DNA of 64,000 bases from Pseudomonas protegens (GTDB lineage Bacteria; Pseudomonadota; Gammaproteobacteria; Pseudomonadales; Pseudomonadaceae). Shown here one piece after another: positions 32,749 through 42,088 of this stretch (its first letter is position 1; each line of letters starts with the position of its first letter). The notes under the pieces are model-generated. The model was given only the letters and a program-made list of their open reading frames with translations, did no database searches and was not told the origin of the DNA. The DNA is taken from NCBI RefSeq assembly GCF_003363755.1, contig NZ_CP031396.1, positions 1,674,001 to 1,738,000 of the forward strand, given 5' to 3'. Position numbers and translations under genes: made by a program.

Positions 32749-35700
32749 ATGTCGTTGTCCAGCGGGCTGATTGCCGCCGTTGCCCTGGCCTATATGGCCA
32801 TCATGTTTGCCATCGCCTTCTATGGCGACCGTCGCAGCGCGCCCCTTCCGCCGCGGGTGCGGGCCTGGGTGTACAGCCTGTCGCTGGCTGTCTATTGCAC
32901 CAGCTGGACCTTCTTTGGCGCCGTGGGCCAGGCGGCCGAACAACTCTGGGCTTTCCTGCCGATCTATCTGGGCCCCATCCTGCTGCTGGTGTTCGCCCCC
33001 TGGGTGCTGCAGAAGATGGTGATGATCAGCAAGCAGGAGAACATCACCTCCATTGCCGACTTCATTGCCGCCCGCTACGGCAAGTCCCAGTCCCTGGCGG
33101 TGGTCGTAGCCCTGATCTGCCTGGTGGGGGTGCTGCCCTACATCGCCCTGCAACTCAAGGGCATCGTGCTCGGAGTGAACCTGCTGATCGGCGCCGGAGC
33201 CGACGCCATGGGTACCCGCGCCCAGGACACGGCACTGATCGTGTCGCTGATCCTGGCGCTGTTTACCATTGTCTTCGGCACCCGCAACCTCGACGCCACC
33301 GAGCACCACCGGGGCATGGTGCTGGCGATTGCCTTCGAATCCCTGGTCAAGCTGTTTGCCTTCCTGGCCGTCGGCGCCTTCGTCACGTTTGGCCTCTATG
33401 ACGGTTTCGACGATCTGTTCAACCAGGCCATGCTCGCGCCCCGCCTGGAGCAGTACTGGAAGGAAACCATCAACTGGCCGTCGATGGTGGTACAAACCGG
33501 GGTGGCGATGATGGCGATCATCTGCCTGCCACGACAGTTCCACGTCACAGTGGTGGAAAACATCGAGCCTCAGGACCTGCGCCTGGCCAAATGGGTGTTC
33601 CCCGCTTACCTGGCTCTGGCCGCACTATTCGTGGTGCCCATCGCCCTGGCCGGACAGATGCTCCTGCCCAGCAGCGTATTGCCGGACTCCTTCGTTATCA
33701 GCCTGCCTTTGGCCCAGGCTCATCCCGCCCTGGCCTTGCTTGCGTTCATCGGTGGCGCCTCGGCCGCCACCGGCATGGTGATCGTGGCCAGCGTGGCACT
33801 GTCGACCATGGTCTCCAACGACATGTTGCTGCCCTGGCTGCTGCGACATAAAAACGCCGAACGCCCCTTCGAAGTGTTCCGTCACTGGATGCTTTCGGTG
33901 CGCCGAGTCAGCATCGTGGTCATCCTGTTGCTGGCCTATGTCAGCTATCGCCTGCTGGGCTCCACCGCCAGTCTGGCCACCATCGGCCAGATTGCGTTCG
34001 CCGCCGTGACTCAACTGGCGCCGGCCATGCTTGGCGCGTTGTACTGGAAACAGGCCAACCGTCGAGGGGTGTTTGCCGGACTCGCCGCCGGCACCTTTAT
34101 CTGGTTTTACACCCTGGTCCTGCCCATCGCTGCCCACAGCCTGGGCTGGTCCCTGAGCAGCTTCCCCGGCCTGGCCTGGCTGCACGGTAACCCGCTGGAC
34201 CTGCCCATCACGCCACTGACCCAGGGCGTAGTGCTGTCACTGGCCGGTAACTTCACCCTGTTCGCCTGGGTCTCGGTGCTGTCGCGCACCCGGGTTTCCG
34301 AACACTGGCAGGCCGGACGCTTCATCGGCCAGGAAATCAGCGGTCGCCTCAGCTCACGCTCGATGCTGGCAGTGCAGATCGACGACCTGCTGAAACTGGC
34401 CGCGCGCTTTGTCGGTGAAGAGCGCGCCCGCCAGAGCTTCATCCGCTTCGCCTATCGTCAGGGCAAAGGCTTCAACCCGAATCAGAACGCCGACGGCGAA
34501 TGGATCGCCCATACCGAACGCCTGCTCGCCGGCGTCCTTGGCGCCTCCTCGACCCGTGCCGTGGTCAAGGCCGCCATCGAAGGCCGGGAGATGCAACTCG
34601 AAGACGTGGTGCGCATCGCTGACGAAGCCTCTGAAGTGCTGCAGTTCAACCGCGCACTGCTGCAAGGCGCAATCGAAAACATCACCCAGGGCATCAGTGT
34701 GGTGGACCAGTCGTTGAAACTGGTGGCCTGGAACCGTCGTTATCTGGAGCTGTTCAATTACCCCGAAGGCCTGATCAGCGTTGGCCGGCCGATTGCCGAC
34801 ATCATTCGCCATAACGCCGAGCGCGGCCTGTGCGGCCCCGGCGAAGCGGAGGTCCACGTCGCTCGACGCCTGCACTGGATGCGCCAGGGACGAGCCCATA
34901 CTTCCGAGCGGCTGTTCCCCAACGGCCGAGTCATCGAACTGATCGGCAACCCGATGCCCGGCGGCGGCTTCGTCATGAGCTTCACTGACATCACCCCGTT
35001 CCGCGAGGCCGAGCAGGCCCTGACCGAGGCCAACGAGGGCCTGGAACAACGGGTGGCGGAACGCACCCATGAACTGTCGCAACTCAATGCTGCGCTGACC
35101 GAAGCCAAGGGCACGGCGGAAGCGGCCAACCAATCCAAGACGCGCTTCCTGGCGGCCGTCAGTCACGACCTGATGCAGCCCCTGAACGCTGCACGGCTGT
35201 TCTCCGCCGCCCTTTCACACCAGAATGACGGACTCTCTGTCGAAGCCCAGCAACTGGTGCAGCACCTGGACAGCTCACTGCGCTCTGCCGAAGACCTGAT
35301 CAGCGACCTGCTGGATATCTCGCGCCTGGAAAACGGCAAGATCACCCCCGATCGCAAACCCTTTGCCCTCAACGAGCTGTTCGACACCCTGGGGGCGGAA
35401 TTCAAGGCCCTGGCCCATGAGCAGGGCCTGCAATTCCGGGTGCGCGGTAGCCGTCTGCGGGTCGACAGTGACAGCAAGTTACTGCGGCGGGTGCTGCAGA
35501 ATTTCCTGACTAATGCCTTCCGCTATGCCAAGGGCCCGGTCTTGCTGGGAGTGCGTCGTCGGGGCGACTCATTGAGCCTTGAAGTCTGGGATCGGGGACC
35601 GGGCATTCCCCGGGACAAGCAGCAGGTGATCTTCGAAGAGTTCAAGCGCCTGGACAGCCACCAGACCCGCGCCGAAAAAGGCCTGGGACTGGGCCTGGCC

Positions 35701-36222
35701 ATCGCCGACGGCCTGTGCCGGGTCCTCGGCCATCCGTTGCAGGTACGCTCCTGGCCCGGCAAGGGCAGCGTTTTCAGTGTCAACGTTCCCTTGGCCCGCA
35801 GTAGCGTGGTCGCGCCGGGCAAAGCGGTGGAACTCAACGGGCAGTCCCTCAACGGCGGGCAGGTGCTCTGTGTGGACAATGAAGACAGCATCCTGATCGG
35901 CATGAACAGCCTGCTTACACGCTGGGGTTGCCAAGTCTGGACTGCCCGGAACCGCGAAGAGTGCGCGGCGCTGCTCAAGGAAGGCATCCGCCCGCAATTG
36001 GCGCTGGTGGACTACCACCTGGACGATGGCGAAACCGGCACCGACGTCATGGCCTGGCTACGCACTCAGTTGGGGGAGCCGGTGCCGGGCGTGGTGATCA
36101 GTGCTGATGGGCGTCCGGAGATGATCGCCCAGGTGCACGCGGCAGGGTTGGACTATCTGGCCAAGCCCGTAAAACCGGCAGCCTTGCGCGCCCTATTGAG
36201 TCGTCATCTGCCTCTGGGCTGA
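32749..36222 (+). CDS. Hybrid sensor histidine kinase with Na+/solute symporter (SSSF) domain
   Basis: A 1157-residue sensor. Residues 1 to about 490 form a 12-13 helix SLC5-like symporter domain (QENITSIADFIAARYGKS is typical). A PAS-like domain (about 640-760), a coiled coil, and a HisKA domain with H806 in AVSHDLMQPLNAARL follow. The HATPase domain has NFLTNAFRYA and DRGPGIP. A C-terminal receiver domain carries phospho-acceptor D1088 in LALVDYHLDDG. CbrA and similar kinases share the transport-like input. It probably couples solute sensing or uptake to phosphorelay; no partner regulator is adjacent. Confidence 0.92.
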   Translation: MSLSSGLIAAVALAYMAIMFAIAFYGDRRSAPLPPRVRAWVYSLSLAVYCTSWTFFGAVGQAAEQLWAFLPIYLGPILLLVFAPWVLQKMVMISKQENITSIADFIAARYGKSQSLAVVVALICLVGVLPYIALQLKGIVLGVNLLIGAGADAMGTRAQDTALIVSLILALFTIVFGTRNLDATEHHRGMVLAIAFESLVKLFAFLAVGAFVTFGLYDGFDDLFNQAMLAPRLEQYWKETINWPSMVVQTGVAMMAIICLPRQFHVTVVENIEPQDLRLAKWVFPAYLALAALFVVPIALAGQMLLPSSVLPDSFVISLPLAQAHPALALLAFIGGASAATGMVIVASVALSTMVSNDMLLPWLLRHKNAERPFEVFRHWMLSVRRVSIVVILLLAYVSYRLLGSTASLATIGQIAFAAVTQLAPAMLGALYWKQANRRGVFAGLAAGTFIWFYTLVLPIAAHSLGWSLSSFPGLAWLHGNPLDLPITPLTQGVVLSLAGNFTLFAWVSVLSRTRVSEHWQAGRFIGQEISGRLSSRSMLAVQIDDLLKLAARFVGEERARQSFIRFAYRQGKGFNPNQNADGEWIAHTERLLAGVLGASSTRAVVKAAIEGREMQLEDVVRIADEASEVLQFNRALLQGAIENITQGISVVDQSLKLVAWNRRYLELFNYPEGLISVGRPIADIIRHNAERGLCGPGEAEVHVARRLHWMRQGRAHTSERLFPNGRVIELIGNPMPGGGFVMSFTDITPFREAEQALTEANEGLEQRVAERTHELSQLNAALTEAKGTAEAANQSKTRFLAAVSHDLMQPLNAARLFSAALSHQNDGLSVEAQQLVQHLDSSLRSAEDLISDLLDISRLENGKITPDRKPFALNELFDTLGAEFKALAHEQGLQFRVRGSRLRVDSDSKLLRRVLQNFLTNAFRYAKGPVLLGVRRRGDSLSLEVWDRGPGIPRDKQQVIFEEFKRLDSHQTRAEKGLGLGLAIADGLCRVLGHPLQVRSWPGKGSVFSVNVPLARSSVVAPGKAVELNGQSLNGGQVLCVDNEDSILIGMNSLLTRWGCQVWTARNREECAALLKEGIRPQLALVDYHLDDGETGTDVMAWLRTQLGEPVPGVVISADGRPEMIAQVHAAGLDYLAKPVKPAALRALLSRHLPLG

Positions 36223-36234
36223 GCCAGTGCCGGG

Positions 36235-37716
36235 CTACTCCGGCAACTCCAACTCTCGCCCGTCGGCATCGGTCATGGCCCGCTCCAGCAAATCTGCCGG
36301 CAAACTCTTGCTGGCCCGGGCCCCCAGCAACTTGAGCTGCTCACTGCGGCTGACCAGATTGCCCCGACCTTCGGTGAGCTTGTTGCGCGCGGCGGCATAT
36401 GCCTTGTCCAGTTGCTGCAGGCGGTTGCCGACTTCATCCAGATCCTGGATAAACAGCACGAACTTGTCATAGAGCCAGCCCGCCCGTTCGGCGATTTCAC
36501 GGGCATTCTGACTCTGGCGCTCCTGCTTCCACAGGCTGTCGATTACCCGCAAAGTAGCGAGCAAGGTGGTTGGGCTGACAATGACGATATGCCGGTCGAA
36601 CGCTTCCTGAAACAGGTTGGGCTCGGCTTGCAGGGCCGCCGAGAATGCGGCTTCGATGGGCACGAACAGCAGTACGAAGTCGAGGCTGTGCAAACCTTCC
36701 AGACGTTTGTAATCCTTGCCGGCCAAGCCTTTGACGTGATTGCGCAGGGACAGCACATGTTGCTTCAGGGCCGCCTGGGCAATCTGTGGATCGTCGCTGC
36801 CGACGTACTGCTGGTAGGCCGTGAGGCTGACCTTGGAGTCCACCACCACCTGCTTGTCACCCGGCAGCATGATCAGAACATCGGGCTGGAAGCGCTCACC
36901 GTCCGGCCCTTTGAGGCTGACCTGGGTCTGGTATTCGCGTCCCTTCTCCAGGCCTGCGTGCTCCAGCACCCGCTCAAGAATCAGCTCCCCCCAATTGCCC
37001 TGGGTCTTCTGCCCCTTGAGGGCGCGGGTCAGGTTAGTGGCTTCATCACTCAAGCGCAGATTCAGTTGCTGCAAACGCTCCAGCTCCTTGGCCAGGGAAA
37101 AACGCTCGCGGGCCTCGGCCTGATAACTCTCTTCGACCCTTTTTTCGAACGACTGGATGCGCTCCTTGAGCGGGTCCAGCAACTGCCCAAGCCGCTGCTG
37201 GCTGGTCTCGGCGAAGCGCTGTTCGCGCTCATCGAAGATCTTGCCCGCCAGCTCGGCGAACTGGGCCCGAAGCTCGTCCCTGGACCCTTGCAGATCGGTA
37301 AGGCGCTGCTGGTGGCTTTCCTGCTGCTCTCGTAGTTCCGCCTGTAACGAGGCAGCCTGGGCATCCAGACGTCGCAACTCGTTCTCTTTGGCGGCACGCT
37401 CCAGGTTCCAGGCGTGAGCAGCGTCACGGGCGTTGTCCCGCTCAATCTGCAGCAACTCGACCTCTCGACGCACAGCCGCCAGGTCCGCCTGCTTCAGAGC
37501 ATTGGCCTGACTCAGGTCGCTGACTTCATCACGAGTGGCATCCAGCTGCGCCATGAGTCCTTCCTGGGCCAATAGGGCCGTAGCCAGACGTTCTTCCAGC
37601 AGTGATAGCTCGGACTGGCTGGAACTGGCGCGACGCTGCAGTTGCCAGGCCAGCACCAGTAACGGCAGCGCCGCTCCCGCCAGGCCGAGCAGCAGGCTGG
37701 TCAAGTCCATAGCCAT
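36235..37716 (-). CDS. rmuC: DNA recombination protein RmuC
   Basis: A 493-residue protein with an N-terminal membrane helix (about 3-26), a long coiled coil (about 30-200) and the RmuC nuclease-like core (about 215-450: KGQKTQGNWGELILERVLEHAGLEKGREYQTQ ... PDVLIMLPGDKQVVVDSKVSL). In E. coli it limits inversion at short inverted repeats. The ATG ending at 37716 follows GGA at six bases; a second ATG two codons later is also possible. Convergent with the hybrid kinase gene, only 12 bp apart. Confidence 0.93.
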   Translation of the reverse strand: MAMDLTSLLLGLAGAALPLLVLAWQLQRRASSSQSELSLLEERLATALLAQEGLMAQLDATRDEVSDLSQANALKQADLAAVRREVELLQIERDNARDAAHAWNLERAAKENELRRLDAQAASLQAELREQQESHQQRLTDLQGSRDELRAQFAELAGKIFDEREQRFAETSQQRLGQLLDPLKERIQSFEKRVEESYQAEARERFSLAKELERLQQLNLRLSDEATNLTRALKGQKTQGNWGELILERVLEHAGLEKGREYQTQVSLKGPDGERFQPDVLIMLPGDKQVVVDSKVSLTAYQQYVGSDDPQIAQAALKQHVLSLRNHVKGLAGKDYKRLEGLHSLDFVLLFVPIEAAFSAALQAEPNLFQEAFDRHIVIVSPTTLLATLRVIDSLWKQERQSQNAREIAERAGWLYDKFVLFIQDLDEVGNRLQQLDKAYAAARNKLTEGRGNLVSRSEQLKLLGARASKSLPADLLERAMTDADGRELELPE

Positions 37717-37778
37717 AGCAATTCCTGTCAGCGAAATAAGGAACGAAGGTTAACCAAGCCACCGGGCGTTGGACAGCC

Positions 37779-38102
37779 TCAGTCTTCGATACGGCCCAGC
37801 TCCAGTTGAGCACGACGGTCACCGGCGCGGGCTGCCTGGCGCAACAGGTCGTGACCGATACGGCGGTCCCGGGCGTTGCCACACTCGCGGCACATCAACT
37901 GACCCAGGCGACTTTGCGCCGCGACCACCCCTTCCCGGGCCGGCTGCTTGAGTAAACGTCCGGCAAAGTGCTTGACGTTAGGGTTGTGTCCCAGGCGCGG
38001 GCTGTCCAGCAACCACAGAGCCACACGCAAGGAGAAACGCTTGGGTTCGGTAACACTGTCAGGGAGGGCGGTAACAGAAGGTGATACTGAGCGAAACTTC
38101 AT
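37779..38102 (-). CDS. Small Sel1/TPR-like hypothetical protein
   Basis: A 107-residue protein with one or two Sel1-like helical units near the C-terminus (GHDLLRQAARAGDRRAQLELGRIED) and a basic N-terminus. No signal peptide or membrane helix is obvious. I start at the ATG ending at 38102 (MKFRSVSPSV); the longer frame runs into the conserved non-coding element. The ribosome site is weak. Function unknown. It sits 62 bp upstream of rmuC on the same strand. Confidence 0.68.
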   Translation of the reverse strand: MKFRSVSPSVTALPDSVTEPKRFSLRVALWLLDSPRLGHNPNVKHFAGRLLKQPAREGVVAAQSRLGQLMCRECGNARDRRIGHDLLRQAARAGDRRAQLELGRIED

Positions 38103-38204
38103 AAAGCACTGTGGGGCAGATCGGAAGGCGCGCCACTCTACTCCTTTTTTCGCTCGGGTAAAGTCAAAAAAGAGCCAGCACGCCCGTCCTAGAGCAAGCG
38201 CTTG

Positions 38205-38341
38205 GGACAATCCACAGAAGCTGTGGATAAGTCAGTGGACAACCCCTCTACAACCCTCTCAAAGCCCCATGAGACGGGCTCTGCAGTCAAACTGACGATT
38301 TTTTCACCAGTAAAAAAAGACGATGTTTATCATTGACTTAA
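38205..38341. repeat. Conserved non-coding element, copy 2
   Basis: ATCCACAG-AAG-CTGTGGAT (38210-38228) with a consensus DnaA box TGTGGATAA at 38222-38230; AAAGCCCC from 38261 with GGGCT as a hairpin; T6 at 38299-38304; A7 at 38312-38318; CATTGACTT at 38331-38339. Spacing from TGTGG is +42, +77 and +109, nearly the same as copy 1 at 21.2 kb. As in copy 1, it lies upstream of a small minus-strand gene, and TTGACT faces the plus-strand non-coding region. Confidence 0.7.
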
Positions 38342-38982
38342 ATTCTCGAGACAGGCTATGGAGCAAGCCTTGGGGAAGGTGACAACCCGGTGACATGTGG
38401 CACAACAAGTGTGCACAACTGGGCGGAAACTGACGTCGGCAATGCACCACTTTCGTACACCCCGCCGTGTCGGAGGTGACACAATCGTCACCCCGTGACG
38501 TCGTTGCCCAGGGAACATTTTTCCTAGCACACTTGCATTCCTACCTTCAACCCGATAGACTCCGCCCCGTTAGTACCAAGCTGAAAGTCAATTCTGGTCG
38601 AACAAGTCCCGCCGACACCTCTCCTAACGAGAACAACGTCGAACATCAAGGACCGACCACCTCGCTGGTTTCCAGGTAATTCTCAAACTGACACCGCCCT
38701 TGAAACGAAATCAAAGGCAGTGCCCAAGTTACTTACTCTGACCGAACCAACCTGCAAATTGATCAGGATCTCCACCCTGGGCCCAGAACCTTTGCCCTTG
38801 CTGTGTTGCCTGCCCTCCTAAGTACCTACCTGCCAGCCCCTAGCGCAACCTTATTAAAGCGCTGCAACTGGCTGCTTTGTTCCAGTCGGGTTCTTCGTCT
38901 GACCAATAGTGGTCGACGTTACTGGAACGTTTTAACGTTGCACGGTTCTTAACCGTGTCATTTGTAGGAACACCTAATAATT
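38342..38982 (+). other. Long non-coding region before the 74-residue protein
   Basis: These 640 bp show no credible gene in any frame and look less GC-rich than the neighbours. Near the 3' end there are short hairpins, such as CACGGTT-CTT-AACCGTG at about 38940-38956 and AACGTTTTAACGTT just before. With the TTGACT box at 38333 it could be a long leader or a small RNA locus. I see no further conserved signal. Confidence 0.45.
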
Positions 38983-39207
38983 ATGTCTACTCAAATCCAT
39001 ACTCAGGATGCCATTCGCACCCTAACCCACGCTTTTGCGCCGTTGAACTGCCTGATCATGGCCACTCGCAAAGGCTGCTTCAGCTTCACCCTGGTCAATG
39101 AACACGGCATCGCCCGTCACAGCGAACGCCTGTATCCCGATCAATACTCCAGCGCCGAACCGCTGCAGGCAGTGATCGAGCGTACACGCCAGGCCTTGGT
39201 GGCCTGA
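38983..39207 (+). CDS. Small hypothetical protein (DUF3509-like)
   Basis: A 74-residue soluble protein, MSTQIHTQDAIRTLTHAF, with a beta-rich middle (GCFSFTLVNEHGIARHSERLYP) and a C-terminal helix (PLQAVIERTRQALVA). The pattern resembles the short Pseudomonas DUF3509 proteins, but I am not certain. A TAGGA sequence lies 12-16 bases before the ATG, rather far. An intrinsic terminator follows 25 bp after the stop, so it is a single-gene transcript. Confidence 0.7.
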   Translation: MSTQIHTQDAIRTLTHAFAPLNCLIMATRKGCFSFTLVNEHGIARHSERLYPDQYSSAEPLQAVIERTRQALVA

Positions 39208-39232
39208 TACGCCAGAGTGCTGAAAACCCAAG

Positions 39233-39259
39233 AGCCTCGCCTGATCGCGGGGCTTTTTA
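39233..39259 (+). terminator. Terminator after the 74-residue gene
   Basis: AGCCTCGC (39233-39240) and GCGGGGCT (39247-39254) pair with one T-G, followed by TTTTATT. Confidence 0.85.
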
Positions 39260-39479
39260 TTGCCTGTGATTTACCAATCCACTCCTCCAACCAAAGTACC
39301 AATAGGTATAAGGCTTATAACAAGAGCTCGGAAATGTTTTAAAAACAGGCCTTTACAACATAGATATGACACTACACTTCAAGTCAGGCGGCCCGCGCCG
39401 CTTCCGGCAAACCTGATCCTTTCATTGCTGCCAAGCACCTTCGGGTTTCGCCGGCCACCTCCCCCCCCTCGAGGGCATT

Positions 39480-39962
39480 ATGGGTATCGCCGCCAGCGAG
39501 TTGTGCCGCTATGTCATTCGCCCGACGCTGATGTACCTGGGCAGTCATAGCAAAACCGCTGAAGCCTTGTTGCTGGGCATTGCCGCCAGTCAGTCAGCGC
39601 TGGGCTCGGCACTGCACGATCGCCGCGGCCACGGCCTGTACCGCATCACTGAAGTGCGCCACCAGGACCTCTGGGATCACTACCTGGCGCTGGACCCGGA
39701 ACGGGCCAGCCTGGTGAGAGGACTGGCCAGCCAACATGCATTCCTCGCCGGACCGCACCTGGAACTGACCGTCAATCTGCGTTATGCCACCGCCATCGCC
39801 TGGTTGCTGGTGGAACAACAACACACCCCGCTCCCCGCAGCCGACGATCTGCTCGGCATGGCCCGTATCTGGAGAAAGACCTTTCAACCACAAGGACGTT
39901 TGAGAGATTTCGCCTGCGCCTGGCAAACCTGCGTTTCACCGTTGAGCCAGCTCGCCTGCTGA
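39480..39962 (+). CDS. Hypothetical protein upstream of fadL-like gene
   Basis: A 160-residue protein, helical and with three cysteines, no signal peptide and no clear transmembrane helix. I do not recognise a domain, but I recall a similar protein beside the FadL-like gene in P. aeruginosa (PA1289 next to PA1288), so it appears conserved. The ATG follows GAGGG at six bases. The 272 bp upstream (39208-39479) contain a terminator and AT-rich sequence with a possible promoter, but nothing certain. A nested hairpin follows the stop. Confidence 0.72.
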   Translation: MGIAASELCRYVIRPTLMYLGSHSKTAEALLLGIAASQSALGSALHDRRGHGLYRITEVRHQDLWDHYLALDPERASLVRGLASQHAFLAGPHLELTVNLRYATAIAWLLVEQQHTPLPAADDLLGMARIWRKTFQPQGRLRDFACAWQTCVSPLSQLAC

Positions 39963-39964
39963 CA

Positions 39965-40006
39965 CCGACCTTTACAAAATCGGAGAAAAACCCCGATTTT
40001 GGTCGG
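39965..40006 (+). promoter_or_regulatory. Nested hairpin in the leader of the FadL-type gene
   Basis: CAAAATCGG (39975-39983) pairs with CCGATTTTG (39993-40001), and CCGAC (39965-39969) with GTCGG (40002-40006) outside a bulge. No T-run follows on the plus strand. It may end the upstream transcript weakly or be part of the 100-nt leader of the porin mRNA. Confidence 0.45.
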
Positions 40007-40106
40007 ATTGTCCTACAAAACCGCTCTAAATCAACTGTTACAGCCTATAGCGCCGTAGCCGAAATGTTGGTAGTTTTCGCCTCGGTGATCACCAGGAGTT
40101 CTAATA

Positions 40107-41393
40107 ATGAAAAAATTCATGCTCAAATCCACCATCAGTCTCGCGGTTGCACTTGCCTCTACCCAACTCTTCGCCAGCGGTTTTGCTCTTAACGAACAAA
40201 GCATCAGCGGCATGGGTACTGGCTTTGCTGGCCGCTCTTCCGCTGCCGATGATGCAAGTACTGTATTTGGTAACCCTGCCGGTATGTCGCGCCTGAAACG
40301 CCAGCAAGTCACTGGCGGTATGGCGGCTATCGATGCGTCCACTGACCTCAGGAACACCAGTGGCAGCCGCCAGGGCACCAACAAGGGCGATATGGTGCCC
40401 TTAACTGCTGTGCCTATGGGCTTCTACGTCAAACCAATCGATGACCAATGGGCGTTCGGCCTGGGGGTCTATGCTCCATTTGGTTTGGTCACCGACTATG
40501 AAAGCAGCTTCCAGGGACGTAACTTCGGCAGCAAAAGCGAAGTCAAGGTCGTAACGTTCCAGCCAACCGTAAGCTACGCCTTCAACGATAAGGTTTCGAT
40601 CGGTTTTGGCCCGACCATCAACCGTATTTCCGGTGTATTGGAATCAGCCTTGACTACCCCTTTATCGCCCAATGACGGCAAAGTCAAAATCAAGGGTGAC
40701 GACGTTGGTTATGGCTACAACATCGGCGTGCTGGTCCAGGCTACCGACACCACCCGCGTGGGCCTGACCTACCACTCGAAAGTGAAATACAAACTGGAAG
40801 GTCACACTGATGTCACCGCCGGTGCCGGCACCAACCCAGGCTTCCTGAAAAGCAACCGCTACGACGCCTCCCTGAAAATCGACACTCCAGAGTCCTACGA
40901 CCTCTCGGTCACTCAGGAACTGAACGATGCCTGGAAACTCTATGCCGGTACCACCTGGACCCGCTGGAGCCGCCTGAAAGACATCACCGTCAACAACGAG
41001 GGTGTCACTGCTGCAACAGGTGGCGCACTGGCCCCGACGCTGAAACTGGGCAGCATCAAGGAAGAGCAGAACTGGCATGACACCTGGGCTTACGCCATCG
41101 GTACGTCCTACCAGTTGAACAAACAGTGGGTCTTGCGTACCGGCCTGACCTTTGACCAGGCGCCAACCAACAACACTGACCGTTCACCACGCATCCCTAC
41201 CGGCGACCGGACCATCTTCAGCCTGGGTGCCGGCTGGAGCCCAACCGAAGACCTGACCATCGACGTTGCCTACTCCTACCTCAAGGAAGAGAAAGTCAAC
41301 GTCAACCGCAGCAATGCCCTTGGCCAGACTTACAACGCCCAGTACGACAACAGCGCGAACGGTTTCGGCGTAGGTGCAACCTACCGCTTCTAA
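40107..41393 (+). CDS. FadL/OmpP1/TodX-family outer-membrane transporter
   Basis: A 428-residue outer-membrane beta-barrel for long-chain fatty acids or other hydrophobic compounds. The signal peptide ends near residue 24 (QLFASG), followed by the family's N-terminal hatch FALNEQSISGMGTGFAGRSSAADDASTVFGNPAGMSRL, and the C-terminal strand ends in phenylalanine (FGVGATYRF), as barrel assembly requires. AGGAG lies nine bases before the ATG. A strong bidirectional terminator separates it from the convergent glutathione peroxidase gene. Confidence 0.92.
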   Translation: MKKFMLKSTISLAVALASTQLFASGFALNEQSISGMGTGFAGRSSAADDASTVFGNPAGMSRLKRQQVTGGMAAIDASTDLRNTSGSRQGTNKGDMVPLTAVPMGFYVKPIDDQWAFGLGVYAPFGLVTDYESSFQGRNFGSKSEVKVVTFQPTVSYAFNDKVSIGFGPTINRISGVLESALTTPLSPNDGKVKIKGDDVGYGYNIGVLVQATDTTRVGLTYHSKVKYKLEGHTDVTAGAGTNPGFLKSNRYDASLKIDTPESYDLSVTQELNDAWKLYAGTTWTRWSRLKDITVNNEGVTAATGGALAPTLKLGSIKEEQNWHDTWAYAIGTSYQLNKQWVLRTGLTFDQAPTNNTDRSPRIPTGDRTIFSLGAGWSPTEDLTIDVAYSYLKEEKVNVNRSNALGQTYNAQYDNSANGFGVGATYRF

Positions 41394-41428
41394 ATCGTTA
41401 AGAGGCCTGTGCCTCTAGAGCCGAAAGA

Positions 41429-41461
41429 AAAAGCCCCGCCTCTCAAGAGGCGGGGCTTTTT
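41429..41461. terminator. Bidirectional terminator after the FadL-type gene
   Basis: AAGCCCCGCCTC-TCAA-GAGGCGGGGCTT with A and T tracts on both flanks: a 12-bp perfect stem. Confidence 0.92.
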
Positions 41462-41481
41462 CATGTGCTGATCCGCAAAAC

Positions 41482-42033
41482 TCAGGATTTGGACGCCAAC
41501 GCCTTCTCTACCGCCTCAATGAACTCCGGGTTATCCGGCTTGGTCAGGCTGGAAAAGCTGGCAATCACATTGCCCTGGCGATCCACCACGTACTTGTAGA
41601 AATTCCACTTCGGCGCATTGCTCTGCTGCGCCAGGACCTTGAACAGATGCACCGCATCGGCCCCTCGAACCTTTTGCGGCTCGGTCATGGTGAACGTCAC
41701 GCCGTAGTTGACGTAACAGACCTTGGCAGTCTCAGCGCCATCCTTGGACTCCTGCTTGAAGTCATTGGACGGAACACCCACCACTTCCAACCCCTGTTCC
41801 TTGTAACGCTGATACAGCGCCTCAAGGCCTTTGAATTGCGGAGCAAACCCACAGAAGCTCGCGGTATTGACCACCACCAGCGGCTTGCCGGCAAAGCGCT
41901 TGCACAGATCGATGGATTCCTTGGCGTGCAACTTGGGTACAGACCCCTGCAGTAACGCCGGACAATCCGCGGCCCAGACCGAACCTGCAAACAATGTGAG
42001 TAATGCCGGAACCACAAACCAGCGCTTAGCCAT
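41482..42033 (-). CDS. Exported glutathione peroxidase-family protein (cysteine type)
   Basis: A 183-residue thiol peroxidase of the GPx family with a signal peptide (1-21, to VWA), so it probably acts in the periplasm. The peroxidatic cysteine is in [19 protein letters not shown], where selenoenzymes have Sec, and the family tryptophan is in [11 protein letters not shown]. It reduces peroxides, most likely with thioredoxin-like donors. The ATG follows GGACGCTGAAC, a modest ribosome site. Single gene, convergent with the FadL-type gene. Confidence 0.9.
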   Translation of the reverse strand: MAKRWFVVPALLTLFAGSVWAADCPALLQGSVPKLHAKESIDLCKRFAGKPLVVVNTASFCGFAPQFKGLEALYQRYKEQGLEVVGVPSNDFKQESKDGAETAKVCYVNYGVTFTMTEPQKVRGADAVHLFKVLAQQSNAPKWNFYKYVVDRQGNVIASFSSLTKPDNPEFIEAVEKALASKS

Positions 42034-42088
42034 GTTCAGCGTCCTTCAATAGTCGTCGGATATCGACGTTACTCGCCCCTCTGGCCAC

